A stretch of 64,000 nt of DNA from contig JARKIP010000035.1 in NCBI GenBank assembly GCA_029990175.1, positions 37,276,001 to 37,340,000 on the forward strand. Reading direction: 5' to 3'. Position 1 is the stretch's first letter, and each line of letters begins with the position of its first letter. Below are positions 30,804 to 41,502 of the stretch, piece by piece. Both the position numbers and the translations under genes were made by a program. The notes beneath the pieces were generated by a model. It did no database searches. It was given only the letters and a program-made list of their open reading frames with translations, and was not told the DNA's origin. The DNA is from Petunia secreta. Taxonomy: Eukaryota; Streptophyta; Magnoliopsida; Solanales; Solanaceae.

Positions 30804-32038
30804 AAGGCTCGGGTTTTGTTTCTACAAACCCCCGACCCTTGGTTCTTCGTGCCTAGTATCTTTTCTTTTAGTTTTCTTGTTGTTGAAGTTATTGAAAGAA
30901 GAAAATTACAAAAAAATTGAAAAATTGAAAAATCCAAAAATTGGGTGTATCTTGTTGGTTTGGATGATTTATGATATGGGTGTTATAGATTCTTGATCGT
31001 GGATGAATTCCCGTTACTTGGATACCAAAATTGTTTGGATTGGTGAAGTTTGAAAAATTGAAACCCCAAAACCCCTTAAACCCTTGAAGAACTTGTTCTT
31101 GATGAATTTTGGCTTGATTCTTGGGTTGGATTGATGTTTGATTGAAAACTTGTTATTGGGGATTGATCTTCATTGAAATACAAACAATTCGGTACCAATT
31201 TTGTGGGATTTGAACATGTTTAACACCTTCTTTGATGAATCACAATCCTTGTTGGAACCCTTTTGATAAACCCTTGTGTTCTTGAGTTCTTGAGATTGAA
31301 CCCTGATTTGATTGATTGTTTGATTGAAAATTTGATTGGGTTTTGTTAAGGAAGATCAAACACAACTTTGGGTATCATTGGATTGTGAAAACAAGTTGAA
31401 AACATCGGATTTGAGGCTTGAAAATCGACTTGAAACGAGTTTGGAACGAGTTGGAAAAAGCTTCAGGCTAGGCGCCCCGCCTAAGCCAGGCGCCCCGCCT
31501 GACTTGGCTACTGCCTAAGTCCCAGGCGCCCCGCCTAGACCCAGGCGCCCCGCCTGGAACACAGCACAATCTAGGCGCCCCTCCTGAGTTTCAGGCGCCC
31601 CTCCTGAGTGCTGAACGCATTGTTTCGGGTAGATTTTCGTAGGTATTTCCCTTTGTTTGATAACATAACATCTAGTTAGTACTAATTTGAGTAACCGATC
31701 TACTTGAATAGTGCTAACCCTTTGATTGCTCTTAAGTGATTCGTGCCTAGCAAGGAGAGTAGACTTCTAAGGAAAAGCGTAGAATCTTTTAACTCAAGTC
31801 CTTCACTTCAAAGTGCCTAGCGTTCATTGAGTCCCATTAACTCCACTCACCCCGGAGTGTGCGTGACTCGTGGATAGTTTAGTTGAGTTGAGGAGTTGCT
31901 AATCATCTACGTGAAGCTTTGGAACTACAAGTTGAGTGAAATATCCACCGCCACCCAAAAGAGCGATCCGAGTGAACACAAGTGAGGGAGCGGGTGAGGT
32001 GTTTTAATTAACTCTTGTTTCTTTTCTTTGTAGGTACA
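30804..32038 (+). other. Element H leader with palindrome array
   Basis: 1.2 kb, nearly identical in layout and wording to the F leader. AGGCGCCCCGCCT motifs at 31462-31612. Ends in TTTCTTTTCTTTGTAG before GTACAATGG, a splice-acceptor-like sequence. Confidence 0.75.
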
Positions 32039-34471
32039 ATGGCCAACGAAGGTCGAGATTTCATAAAGGAGGCCTTGGCTAGCCTTCTTGCCAAGATGGA
32101 TGTTATGAACCAAAGACTTGAGTCACTTGAAAAGGGAGCCTCAAGTACCCATGGAGAACTTGGGACCCCGAGTGTCCAAATTGAAAAGGGGACCCCGAGT
32201 GTCCAAATTGAGGCCGGTGAGGGCTCAAATAGTCCTACCTTTACCCCGGAGCAAGTTGTTGAGCTACTTAATCAACAACGGGCAAAGGAAGACCGTGAAG
32301 GAAATGAGCAAGTGTTGGGCAATCCCCAACAAGTGGGCAATCCCCACCTTTTGGGCAATCCCCAAAGGACTACTCCACGTCCAAAACCCACTCGAAATGG
32401 TCTATCTATGGATGATGTAAAGGAGGATAATCAAGAGGACACGGTGGAGGATGAGGAACCTCATACTTTCTTAGTTGTGAGACGGAGCCTAGGAGCTATG
32501 ATTGTGGAAGATAGTGAAACCTTGCAAAGGGAAAATCTTTTCCATGCTAGGTGCCGGGTCAAAGATGTTGTTTGCTCTATGATAATTGATTCCGGAAGTT
32601 GTGCAAATGTGGTGAGTCAATCTCTTATATCCCAATTGAAGTTGCCAACCATGAAACACCCCAAGCCATACCGGTTACAATGGCTTAGTGAATGTGGAGA
32701 GCTTAAGGTAGTGAAACAAGCAATGATCAAGTATAAAATGGGTAGTTATGTGGATGAACACTTGTTCGACGTTGTGCCAATGCAAGCTTGCCACCTTCTC
32801 TTTGGAAGGCCTTGGCAATTTGACCGACAAGTGGTTCACAATGGACGTGTCAACACTTACACGCTCCAACATGAAGGAAGGAAATTTGTGTTGAAACCCC
32901 TAACTCCCAAACAAGTGAGTGATGACTACAAGCGGATGAGGGAGTTGAGGGAAGCGGCTAAAGCCAAATCACCCATTGTGCTTGAACCCGAGGCAAACAA
33001 TCTTGTTGTCTTGCCAAAGAATGATCAAAGTGAGAGTCACTCCACTTCAAATGAGAGAGAAAAGATAGAGAGAAGTGAGGGAGTGACCGGTGACAATCCA
33101 AGAGAGGAAAAAGGAGAGGCTTTGAGGAGTGATGTGAGTGGATTGTCACCACCAACTACACTTGACCATGAGGTACAATTGAGAGAGGAGAGAGGTGAGG
33201 AAAGAAAAATTGAGAGTGAGAGCACCCATTGTTCTAACAATCCTTTATCTTCTACTTTTTCTTGTGAAAGTTCTTGTGTAGGTACATTTGAAGACAAGTC
33301 ATTGGAGCCTCAATGTGAGCTTCATGAAGGAGAAGTTGCATATGCCACTTCAAACCTTGTGAGTGATCAAGGGAGTACTACAAATGTAAGTGTTGCTTCG
33401 CCTTTTCATGAACCTACTAACTACTTGTCTCGTGATGACTCAACACTAGTTGGTGGTTTTGATGCATCTAGTGAGTATACCACTAGTGTAGAGTCTAGTT
33501 GTCAACTTGTATGTGCTTGTGAAACACTAGTTGGAAGGGATGCTATGCCACATCATGATGTGAGCTCATTGTTCATTGAACCCTTCCCTAGTGTAGATTT
33601 GATAGTTGACCATGATTGTGACCTTTGCTATGACACACCGCCAACCTTTGACATAGGGAAAGCTGAGGTAGTTGATCATTCCCTAATTGATATGCTTATA
33701 TTTGGTGGACCAATGTGTTGTGGTGAGGATGGTCTTGTCCTTGAGGAGTCCAAATTGCATGAATTGGACAAGGTTGTCTATGATGACTCCTCAAGTGAAC
33801 CTAGTCTCGATAATTTGTCTATGCTTAATCATGATATTGAGATGCATGCTTTTATATTTCCATTGTGTGACGATAATCTCATTTGTGGTAGCGACTTGTA
33901 TCGGGCTAGGGTGGGTGGTCAAATGGAACCCCCATGGTGTGAAGGGTTTGATTCCTTAGGCAACCACTTGTTTGAAAATTTGAGTGAGGTAGATGGTTCT
34001 TTGAGTGACCCCACTATTGCTTGTGTGGGTTATGATGAAGAAGAGGCCATTATCAATGCCTTTCTTGATAGTTTGTCTTTTGAGAAGGGTTGCTTAAGTG
34101 ATGAAATGGAAGGTGAAAAGGAATCCCTTGGTGCGAGTAAGTTTGCTATAAAGAAAGGGAGTGGAGTATTTGATGTTACTTGCATGTTGGGTTATTTGAC
34201 TCACTCCACTCCACATGTTGATCACACCTCGAGGATAGATTGGTGTGTTGATCTTGAGCTTAAGGTTCAAGGGAATTTTGGTAGCTTGATCTTGCATTTC
34301 CCATCTTCCCATGACCTATTTGCTCATTATCTTGTTGAGTGCATGTTGATTTTTAACCAAGTACTTATGATTCTCTTTGGAGACTTGATATTTGTGCTAA
34401 TAATTGATGCTTGGTTATATCACAAGAGTGTGTTTTCCCACACTTCTTGCACTAACCTACTTTCAAAGTAG
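32039..34471 (+). CDS. Element H ORF: gag N-terminus, retropepsin, acidic module fusion
   Basis: An uninterrupted 810-residue ORF. Residues 1-90 are the gag N-terminus of F and E (FIKEALASLLAKMD, GTPSVQIE repeats, FTPEQVVELLNQQR). The gag core and zinc knuckle are missing. Residues about 135-300 are a retropepsin with the catalytic IDSGSCANVV (DSG at 32588-32596) and LFGRPW, almost identical to F. From about residue 335 (EREKIERSEGVTGD) to the end is the shared module (PHHDVSS, CDLCYDTPPTFD, LEESKLHELDKVVYDDSSS, PPWCEGFD, KKGSGVFDVTC, IDAWLYHKSVFSHT). RT, RNase H and integrase are absent. A protease able to process this polyprotein, or helper proteins, is plausible but not shown. Confidence 0.82.
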   Translation: MANEGRDFIKEALASLLAKMDVMNQRLESLEKGASSTHGELGTPSVQIEKGTPSVQIEAGEGSNSPTFTPEQVVELLNQQRAKEDREGNEQVLGNPQQVGNPHLLGNPQRTTPRPKPTRNGLSMDDVKEDNQEDTVEDEEPHTFLVVRRSLGAMIVEDSETLQRENLFHARCRVKDVVCSMIIDSGSCANVVSQSLISQLKLPTMKHPKPYRLQWLSECGELKVVKQAMIKYKMGSYVDEHLFDVVPMQACHLLFGRPWQFDRQVVHNGRVNTYTLQHEGRKFVLKPLTPKQVSDDYKRMRELREAAKAKSPIVLEPEANNLVVLPKNDQSESHSTSNEREKIERSEGVTGDNPREEKGEALRSDVSGLSPPTTLDHEVQLREERGEERKIESESTHCSNNPLSSTFSCESSCVGTFEDKSLEPQCELHEGEVAYATSNLVSDQGSTTNVSVASPFHEPTNYLSRDDSTLVGGFDASSEYTTSVESSCQLVCACETLVGRDAMPHHDVSSLFIEPFPSVDLIVDHDCDLCYDTPPTFDIGKAEVVDHSLIDMLIFGGPMCCGEDGLVLEESKLHELDKVVYDDSSSEPSLDNLSMLNHDIEMHAFIFPLCDDNLICGSDLYRARVGGQMEPPWCEGFDSLGNHLFENLSEVDGSLSDPTIACVGYDEEEAIINAFLDSLSFEKGCLSDEMEGEKESLGASKFAIKKGSGVFDVTCMLGYLTHSTPHVDHTSRIDWCVDLELKVQGNFGSLILHFPSSHDLFAHYLVECMLIFNQVLMILFGDLIFVLIIDAWLYHKSVFSHTSCTNLLSK

Positions 34472-34667
34472 GAATTCTTGTGTTTTGCTTGTCGTTGCTT
34501 GTAGGTTCTAAGCTCCATGTTAAGGCAAAGGAGATCTTGGAAGAGACCTATGTCAAGGTGACGATCAAGAGTTACAAAGGAGGAGAGCATTGGGCACCTC
34601 TAAGAGATGATGCCATGAACATGAATGCATTGATTTCGAGGACGAAATCTCTTAAAGAAGGGGAGGA
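34472..34667 (+). other. Element H integrase-end relic and polypurine tract
   Basis: Reads partly as the integrase C-terminal region of the autonomous elements (SKLHVKAKEILEETYVKV corresponds to LHAKAKKNLEEAYAKV), then GATTTCG/CGAAATC hairpin (about 34630-34650) and PPT AAGAAGGGGAGGA at 34655-34667. Direct evidence that H derives from a full gag-pol element. Confidence 0.8.
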
Positions 34668-35546
34668 TGATGCAGAGCAAATCGTGCCAAGACACTTTCC
34701 AACACTTTCCGACATGTGCCAAGCTTGGAAGATACAAAGGACTTGAAGTCAAGGACTTTGGAAGTGTTCCGGATGGTTTCATCACTAGGCTCCACGCCTA
34801 AGGAGAAGGAAGGAGGCCCAGCATAGCTAGGCGCCCCGCCTAGCCCAGGCGCCCCACCTAGGAAGCTCACTGCCTAAGAATGGAAGGCACCCAGGCGCCC
34901 CACCTAGCCAGGCGCCCAGCCTAGCTGAAGGCCAAGCCAGGCGCCCAGCCTAGCCAGGCGCCCAGCCTAGCTGAAGGCCAAGCCAGGCGCCCCGCCTAGC
35001 TTCAGGCGCCCAGCCTAGCTGAAGGCCAAGCCAGGCGCCCCGCCTAGCTCCAGGCGCCCAGCCTAGCTTCAGCATGATCCAGGCGCCCCTCCCAGCCCCA
35101 GGCGCCCCTCCTAGCTGCTGAACTTATGGTTCTTTTACTATTTTGCCCTACGTGGCTTATTTGTTGAACCTTATTAGTAAGGGTAGTTAAGTCTTTGTGT
35201 AAGCTTGGGAAACACTATAAATACCCAAGCCTAGCTTATTTTACACTTAGCTTATTATTGATATTGATGAATGTTGAACATTGAACATGAGCATGGCTCT
35301 TGGTATTGAATGAAACCCTTTGATCTTGGACTTGTATGTCTTCTAGCGGATCTAGATGAATACTCTTCCTCTCCGACCATTCTACTTGCGTGCTCGCGTT
35401 AGCTCGAGGGTAGTTGCATAGCGTAGGTGTTCTTGTCCTTCTCTCGGGGTGTAACGGAACAAGTTCTCCGTTGCTACTTGGGATTAGAGATCGAGTTACG
35501 TCTCGTTCTTTATCTTTTACTTTTCCGCGTTTGATTTCCTACACCA
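34668..35546 (+). repeat. Element H 3' LTR
   Basis: 879-bp partner of 29911-30789; TATAAATA at 35216-35223. Confidence 0.94.
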
Positions 35547-35931
35547 GCGGTCCGCCCACCCCTAGTAGGCGCTCCGCCTTGGCTCAACTTCCTGAGGCCA
35601 CCAGTCAAGGAGGCGGTCGGCCTCTGTGAGGTAGGCGGTCCGCCCCTCCCAAAGTCCAGAGAGGGTGCAAAGTTTAGGCGGTCCGCCTCTTCAGGTAGGC
35701 GGTCCGCCTCTTCCTGAAGCTTCTTGGGGTGTCTCCTTTTGTGTCTCTTGAGCCTCTCCAAGTGTCCTAGATGGTTCCCCTTCCATGGTGCTCCAATGCA
35801 TGATCCTCAAGGTTGTTCCGGAGCTTCCATCTTCCTCGTTCAAGCCTCTCCATACCAAGTGAAGGTGAGCATCATGGATAGCTTTGGCTTGGCTTCTCGT
35901 GAAGGGTCTCGAGCTAGATTGCCCGGCATCA
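35547..35931 (-). repeat. Element I 5' LTR, outer part
   Basis: 385 bp continuing the right LTR after H, with palindromes at 35547-35717 and the PFTRSQAK-coding stretch at its end; finishes GGCATCA. Confidence 0.9.
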
Positions 35932-35933
35932 TC

Positions 35934-36171
35934 AACTTTAAGAGAGGCACTGCAACCATTTCTACCAAAAGCCATAGCTGATGGTAGAGGCGCAACGCAA
36001 CTCTTATATCGCCGGATCAACCCCAAATCGAGGTCCGTCCCTGACACCACCATGACCACCTCGAGCAACGCAACTCCTCCAGGGGGTGGACCCCACTACG
36101 GGCGGCTCCTTATGATGCGGGCCCAATCCTTGATAGCCCCGGGCCCAATCCTTGATAGCCCAGCTGCATCA
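35934..36171 (-). repeat. TRIM J 3' LTR
   Basis: 238 bp, minus strand reading TGATGCAGCTGG...CTTAAAGTT. An internal short duplication (CCCAATCCTTGATAGCCC twice) is present. Confidence 0.88.
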
Positions 36172-36253
36172 TCCCCCCTTTCTTTAAAGCAAGTTCGTCC
36201 CCGAACTTCGCATGGTGTAGCCAGGAATCAAACCCGGGTTGGCTCTGATACCA

Positions 36254-36491
36254 AACTTTAAGAGAGGCACTGCAACCATTTCTACCAAAAGCCATAGCTG
36301 ATGGTAGAGGCGCAACGCAACTCTTATATCGCCGGATCAACCCCAAATCGAGGTCCGTCCCTGACACCACCATGACCACCTCGAGCAACGCAACTCCTCC
36401 AGGGGGTGGACCCCACTACGGGCGGCTCCTTATGATGCGGGCCCAATCCTTGATAGCCCCGGGCCCAATCCTTGATAGCCCAGCTGCATCA
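36254..36491 (-). repeat. TRIM J 5' LTR
   Basis: 238-bp copy of 35934-36171, read as identical. Followed by TTAGA, the target duplication of element I. Confidence 0.88.
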
Positions 36492-36496
36492 TTAGA

Positions 36497-37050
36497 TGGA
36501 CATTTTAGCTGGAATACCTTGATCACTTTGTACACTGCCAACAAGCTCGGACCGAATATATGGTTCTTTGAAAAAACTATCCCGACCATCTGAATAATTC
36601 AAATCATCAACAAACTGGCTCTTCTCATTTCTACTTCTGGTGTCTGATTTACTTACAGAAACACCATAGTTTTCTCCAAGATCACTTGTCTTTTATTTCG
36701 CAACAAGAAGCAGTAATGAATCAAACTTTGCATTCAACTGATCTGTAATCCTCTTCTCCATGTCAGCAAGATCTTTCTTTACACTATTTTCTGAGAAATT
36801 GATCATATCTTGAATCTTGGTCTCAGTAGGTAAGTTTACTTTGAGATTAGCTGTCAACCTCTGATAAAGAAAAAAGATTAAAACCACATAAGAAAAAGAA
36901 ATCAAAAGACAAAACCACAAAGAATTTCACCTTTACAACTTCATTCATGTCAATAGATTCTGCTGTTGAACTAGTCTTTGAAGATGACTTTGAGGGTGAC
37001 TTTGAAGTTGAAGCACGTTTAGATTTATGCCTTATTGGCCTCACTGAGGC
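36497..37050 (-). pseudogene. Ulp1-like gene: basic Ser-rich and coiled-coil segment
   Basis: Minus strand. 37044-36900 encodes a Ser/Lys-rich stretch (SKRASTSKSPSKSSSKTSST), and 36840-36693 a coiled-coil-like piece (FSENSVKKDLADMEKRITDQ). An intron-like A-rich gap separates them. Element I and J interrupt the locus just beyond, and the reading resumes near 17539. Confidence 0.45.
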
Positions 37051-37065
37051 ATCCTTCCAAAAAGA

Positions 37066-38090
37066 TTAAAAAATACATTTCAAAACCAACAAAAAAGTAA
37101 AAAGAAATAACAAACAAAAGCAACTACTAATAAAACTCACATGTTCATTATGAAAGTACTCATCACACAAGATATTGTAATGCGGAGTAACAGTACATGT
37201 GTAACGAAGCATCAGAGGTTTGATCCTAGGACGAACAGTAAAATACTGCCTGAACACAGGGAACACCTCTGCCACCCAACAATAGAATAGGAAGGGCATA
37301 CCAGGAAATAAATAAGTAAAAGAATTTGGCTTTATGATTGACTGCAAATGGTGTATCATTTGAGGATATATCTCGGTACCCCACTGATAAAAGCTATGCA
37401 CCTCTTCATCATCAATAATAATCATATATTGATCATCCACTACTCTAGGTAATGGCCGGCCCAATAAAACAGAATTAAGTAAATATACCTCAGCTAGTTT
37501 AACAGTATCATCTTGCTCTAATGGAACATCCAATCGTGCAGCTGACACTCTATTCACATTACCCTTGTTCTTTGGAGTCACTCTCACATAATTGGAATGA
37601 TTTTCAATCAAATCAAGCAAGTCATATAACTTAAGGTCTACTTGCTGTCCTTTTTATTAACATCATCTTCAGGATTCCTGAAATACTTCTCCTTTAATCT
37701 ACTCTTTGAAAGCTTAAAAATACTTATATCTACAATACTGGAAATATTAAGACCACTAACTACATGAAAATCATCAGCTGTGAAATCTACTATATCACAA
37801 AAAACTTTGAAGCTAAGCTTAGTGTTGTCTGAAGAAACTATTTGAGACTGGACAAAACAATTTATAAGCCTCCCAGAATATTTAGCATCTTCTAAAAGCA
37901 TAAACTTGCCGAATGGCCCTTGCTTTAGTTTCTCCACGTGATCGGCAAACAATAACCCTTCAAGTAATCCAAGATACTCTGTGTCACCTTTCCATTGGCA
38001 ATCACGATTTTTTTACTGTGCAAATGGAACCAATATACCATCGTCGTTTGGCAAATTATCAATACCCTCATCATTTGGTATGATCTCCAT
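37066..38090 (-). pseudogene. Ulp1-like gene: DUF1985-like N-terminal region, broken
   Basis: Possible start at the ATG of MEIIPNDEG (38090-38088). An in-frame stop lies at 38015-38013, then the frame is open through FADHVEKLKQGPFGKF, DFHVVSGLNISS and KYFRNPEDD to about 37638, where a one-base shift is needed to continue as KLYDLLDLIENHSNYV, VKLAEVYLLNSVLLGRPL, YQWGTEIY and FPGMPFLFYCWVAEVFPVF. The arrangement (Y.L..VLLG, Y.WG, then a hydrophobic P-W-E/FP region) fits DUF1985, which in plants typically precedes a C48 Ulp1 domain. Stop and frameshift make it a pseudogene. Confidence 0.55.
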
Positions 38091-38365
38091 AGGTGTAACA
38101 TTAGCATATGTATTAAAATAAAGCAAAGAAAAATTAACACTTTTATACTTGCAGCTAAAAAACCCACAGACATTGGTGCTGGGGGCACATTACTTCATGT
38201 GCAAAGTCACAGTATTTGTGCTGGGGGGACAGCTTGTTAGCCCACCCCTCCCCAGACTGACTTACCAGATATTGGTGTTGGGGGCACGAGTACTTCGTGT
38301 GTAAAGTCACAGTATTTGTGTTGGGGGCCTATAATGCTTTGTTATACAAAGTCCCATAATATAGA
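38091..38365. repeat. Old-locus repeats upstream of the Ulp1-like gene
   Basis: Repeated words ACATTGGTGCTGGGGGCAC, CACAGTATTTGTGCTGGGGG and CAAAGTCCCATAAT at 38165-38360; the unit is cut by E at ATAGA (38361-38365) and resumes at 53741. Confidence 0.7.
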
Positions 38366-39206
38366 TGATAAGAATCAAATACGAAACGCGGAAATAAAGA
38401 TAAAGAGCGAGACACTACTCGAACTCCCTACGAAGTAACTATGGAGAACTCGTTCCATAATACCCTCGTATCGGTGTCAAGGAGGACCTACACTATGCAA
38501 CTACCCTCGAGCCACACTTGGGGCTCGCAAATAGAATGATCGGGTTTTCGGTTCAAGACTCAACTAGATTCCACTAGTGAACTCAAGCAACCAAGGCAAA
38601 GGTTTCTCCAAACAAGAGATAGTTTCTTTTCATCATTCATATAATTCAAGGCAGACTAAGGTTTGAATAGGTTTGTGAAGTATTTATAGACTTCACTTAC
38701 ATGTAATGAAAGCTCAAAAATACCCCCAAAGTGGGTTAAAACAATAAGGGCCTCATAGGGCTATACTTGTCCAAACATAGCATAAAAAGTAGCAATTCCC
38801 GCATCTTCAGCTCACTAGGCGCCCCAAGTAGGCGCCCAGCCTAGTAGAGTAGGCGCCCAGCCTACTTGGAGTGGGCGGTCAGCCCCTTTTTAAGTAGGCG
38901 GTCCGCCCGTTTTACAGAGGCGGTCCGCCTAGAGGAGATCCAGAGAGTGAGCAAAAAGTAGGCGGCCGGCCTAGTTGAGTAGGCGGTCCGCCTGGTGCTG
39001 TGGCCTCTTGAGTTGCTTCCAAAAGTGCTCCGGATGCCTCGACAAGTGTACTAGAAGGTCCTCCATCCATTGCGCACCAAAGCATAGTCTTCAAGTCGGT
39101 CTTGGAGCCTTCTTCCATACCCTTCCATATCAAATGAAGATGGGTGTCTTGGATCAACTTGGCTTGACTCCGAGTGAATGGTCTTGAGGGGGTTTGGGTC
39201 TTATCA
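38366..39206 (-). repeat. Element E 3' LTR
   Basis: 841 bp, TGATAAGAATC...GGGTCTTATCA on the plus strand. Palindromes of AGGCGGTCCGCCT and GGCGCCCAGCC type at 38816-38994; TATAAATA (minus) at 38681-38688. The end of pol overlaps it. PPT reverse complement at 39207-39219. Confidence 0.94.
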
Positions 39207-41502
39207 TCCTCCCCTTCTTGAGAAGATTTCGTCCTCGAAATCGAAGCAGCATCCACGACCTCTTCATCATTAAGCACAGCCTCTTCATCACCTACATTCA
39301 AAGGAACCAAGTCACTAACATTGAAAGTATTAGAAACTTGATACTCACTTGGTAAGTCGACCACATAGGCATTGTTGTTTATCTTCGAGAGCACTTGGAA
39401 TGGGCCATCTCCTCGGGGTGCCAACTTCCCTTTCCTAAGGTTTGGAAACCTTTCTTTCCGGAAGTGCACCCACACATAGTCACCCTTCTTGAGTTCCACC
39501 TTCTTGCGTCCTTTGTTCTTCTTGGCGGCAACCTTAGCATAAGCTTCCTCCAAGTTCTTCTTCGCCTTTGCATGGAGTTCAACCAAAGCCTTGGCTCTAG
39601 CTTTACCTTCAAAATTAACAACCATTTCCCTTGGCAAAGGGGTTAGATCAAGGGGAATCAAGGGGTTAAATCCATAAACACACTCGAATGGAGTCATGCC
39701 TATCATGCTATGCAATGTGCGATTGTAGGCAAACTCCACAAGAGGTAAACGATCAATCCAAGTCCCGGCCTTGCCTCGAGTCATGGCTCTAAGAAGAGCA
39801 CCCAAGGTTCGGTTTACCACTTCCGTTTGCCCATCGGTTTGGGGGTGGTGGGACGTGGAGAACAAGAGCTTGGTGCCTAAAGCACCCCATAAACACCTCC
39901 AAAAATGACTTAGGAACTTAGTGTCCCTATCACTCACTATGGTTTGAGGCACACCATGCAACTTCAAGACATTTTCAATAAACAAAGTCGCCACATGTTG
40001 TGCATCATCACATTTCTTGCATGGAATGAAATGAGCCATTTTGGAAAACCTATCCACAACAACATAAATGCTATCATGGCCCCCTCTAGTCCTTGGTAAT
40101 CCCATCACAAAATCCATTGAAATATCCAACCATGGACTAGTAGGTACGGGGAGAGGGGTATACAACCCATGAGGGTGGGCTTTAGATTTGGCTCGCTTGC
40201 ACTCAAGGCAATTAGCACAAAACTTTTCCACATGCACCCTCATCTTTGGCCAATGGAATTGTTCTTGAAGAATGGCCAAAGTCTTTCTTGTGCCAAAATG
40301 TCCCATGAGTCCCCCGCAATGTGCTTCATGCACAAGCAACTCTCTCCAAGAGGACTCCGGAATGCACACCCTACCATTTTTGAAGATATAACCATCAAAC
40401 CATTGGTATTTGTCAACTCTCTCCCCTTTCTCTAGAGTGTCATGGACACTCTTTAGCTTTGGGTCATGAGCATACATCAATTTAATGCTCTCAAAACCCA
40501 TGAGCTTAGAGGTGAGAGTGGTGGCTAGGGCAAACTTTCTTGAAAGCGCATCCGCCACAACATTGTCTTTCCCTTTCTTGTATTGGATCACATAGGGAAA
40601 AGACTCAATGAATTCAACCCACTTGGCATGTCTCTTATTGAGCTTCTCTTGGCCTCTCAAATGCTTGAGTGACTCATGGTCACTCTTGATTACAAACTCA
40701 CGAGGCCAAAGATAGTGTTGCCAATGGGCAAGGGCTCTCACAAGGGCATACAACTCCTTGTCATATGTAGAATAATTCAAGGATGCCCCGTTCAATTTTT
40801 CACTAAAGTAGGCGATGGGTTTGCTATCTTGCATTAAAACACCACCAATTCCCACCCCCGAGGCATCACACTCAACCTCAAATGCCTTCCCGAAGTCGGG
40901 CAATTGTAATAGAGGGGCGGTACTCAACCTACTTTTCAACTCAAGGAAGGCCTTCTCTTGAGGCTCTCCCCAAACAAAGGGTTGGTCTTTCTTCACCAAT
41001 TCGGTGAGTGGAGCGGCAATGGAGCTAAAGTCCTTCACAAATCGCCTATAAAAGCTTGCGAGACAATGAAAGCTCCTTACTTAAGTCACGGTAGTGGGAG
41101 TAGGCCAATCACGTATGGCCTCTACCTTAGACTCATCCACCTCCACTCCTTGGGCACTCACAACAAACCCAAGAAAGACCACCTTCTCAACACCAAAGGC
41201 ACACTTTTTAAAATTAGCATAGAGCTTTTCGGCTCTCAACTTTTCAAGCACTAGCCTAAGGTGTTCAACATGGTCGTCTATTGATTTGCTATAGATCAAT
41301 ATATCGTCAAAATAGACGACCACAAACTTGTTGATGAATGGCTTTAGAACATGGTTCATTAGCCTCATGAAAGTGCTAGGTGCATTGGAGAGCCCAAAGG
41401 GCATCACCAACCATTCATAGAGACCAAATTTGGTCTTGAATGCGGTTTTCCATTCATCACCGGGTTTCATCCGGATTTGATGGTAGCCGGACCTAAGGTC
41501 AA
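38912..41502 (-). CDS. Element E pol: RT end, RNase H, integrase, LTR-encoded tail
   Basis: Minus strand, continuing from 49226 once F is removed. RT from DLRSGYHQIRMKPGDEW with YFDD (about 41315-41305). A TAA at 41083-41081 (a Gln codon in F) lies just before the VRSFHCLASFYRRFV region. Downstream the frame is open: RNase H (VECDASGVGIGG, ADALSRKF), integrase zinc finger (HCGGLMGHFG, CANCLEC), D-D-E core (SMDF, VSDRD, TEVVNR), PRGDGPFQVL, then ISRTKSSQEGEDD at the PPT and PFTRSQAK inside the LTR. No chromodomain is seen. The single stop means this copy cannot make full pol unless the stop is read through. Confidence 0.9.

Larger units (their letters stand above)
29911..35546 (+). mobile_element. 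Element H: complete non-autonomous element with protease-module fusion
   Basis: Bounded by GCGGT (29906-29910 and 35547-35551), inserted in a palindrome of the right I LTR. Two 879-bp LTRs beginning TGATGCAGAGC and ending TACACCA, primer site, long leader, one 810-residue ORF and a PPT. Leader, gag N-terminus, protease and the downstream half of the LTR are close to element F, while RT to integrase is replaced by the shared module. One LTR difference was noticed (GCCCCGCC against GCCCCACC near 34855). Confidence 0.93.
17545..35931 (-). mobile_element. Element I: autonomous-type gag-pol retrotransposon, decayed, hosting G and H
   Basis: Minus-strand element with target duplication TTAGA (17540-17544; right copy 36492-36496, beyond TRIM J). 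Without the nested insertions both LTRs are 829 bp. The left (3') LTR is split by G, the right (5') LTR by H. Internal region 23474-29461 carries a full gag-protease-RT-RNase H-integrase order with several frame breaks. By eye the LTRs differ at about five positions, making it the oldest LTR pair whose two copies can both be read here. Confidence 0.92.
35934..36491 (-). mobile_element. Element J: TRIM (miniature LTR retrotransposon)
   Basis: A 558-bp element: two 238-bp direct repeats (35934-36171 and 36254-36491) that read identically, separated by only 82 bp. The internal piece holds a tRNA-Met primer site on the minus strand (36242-36253) directly abutting the right repeat, and a polypurine tract (TCCCCCCTTT reversed, 36172-36181) abutting the left one. 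This is the definition of a terminal-repeat retrotransposon in miniature. A TATA-like GATATAAG lies in each repeat on the minus strand. No coding capacity. It sits exactly at the right edge of I. Confidence 0.88.
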
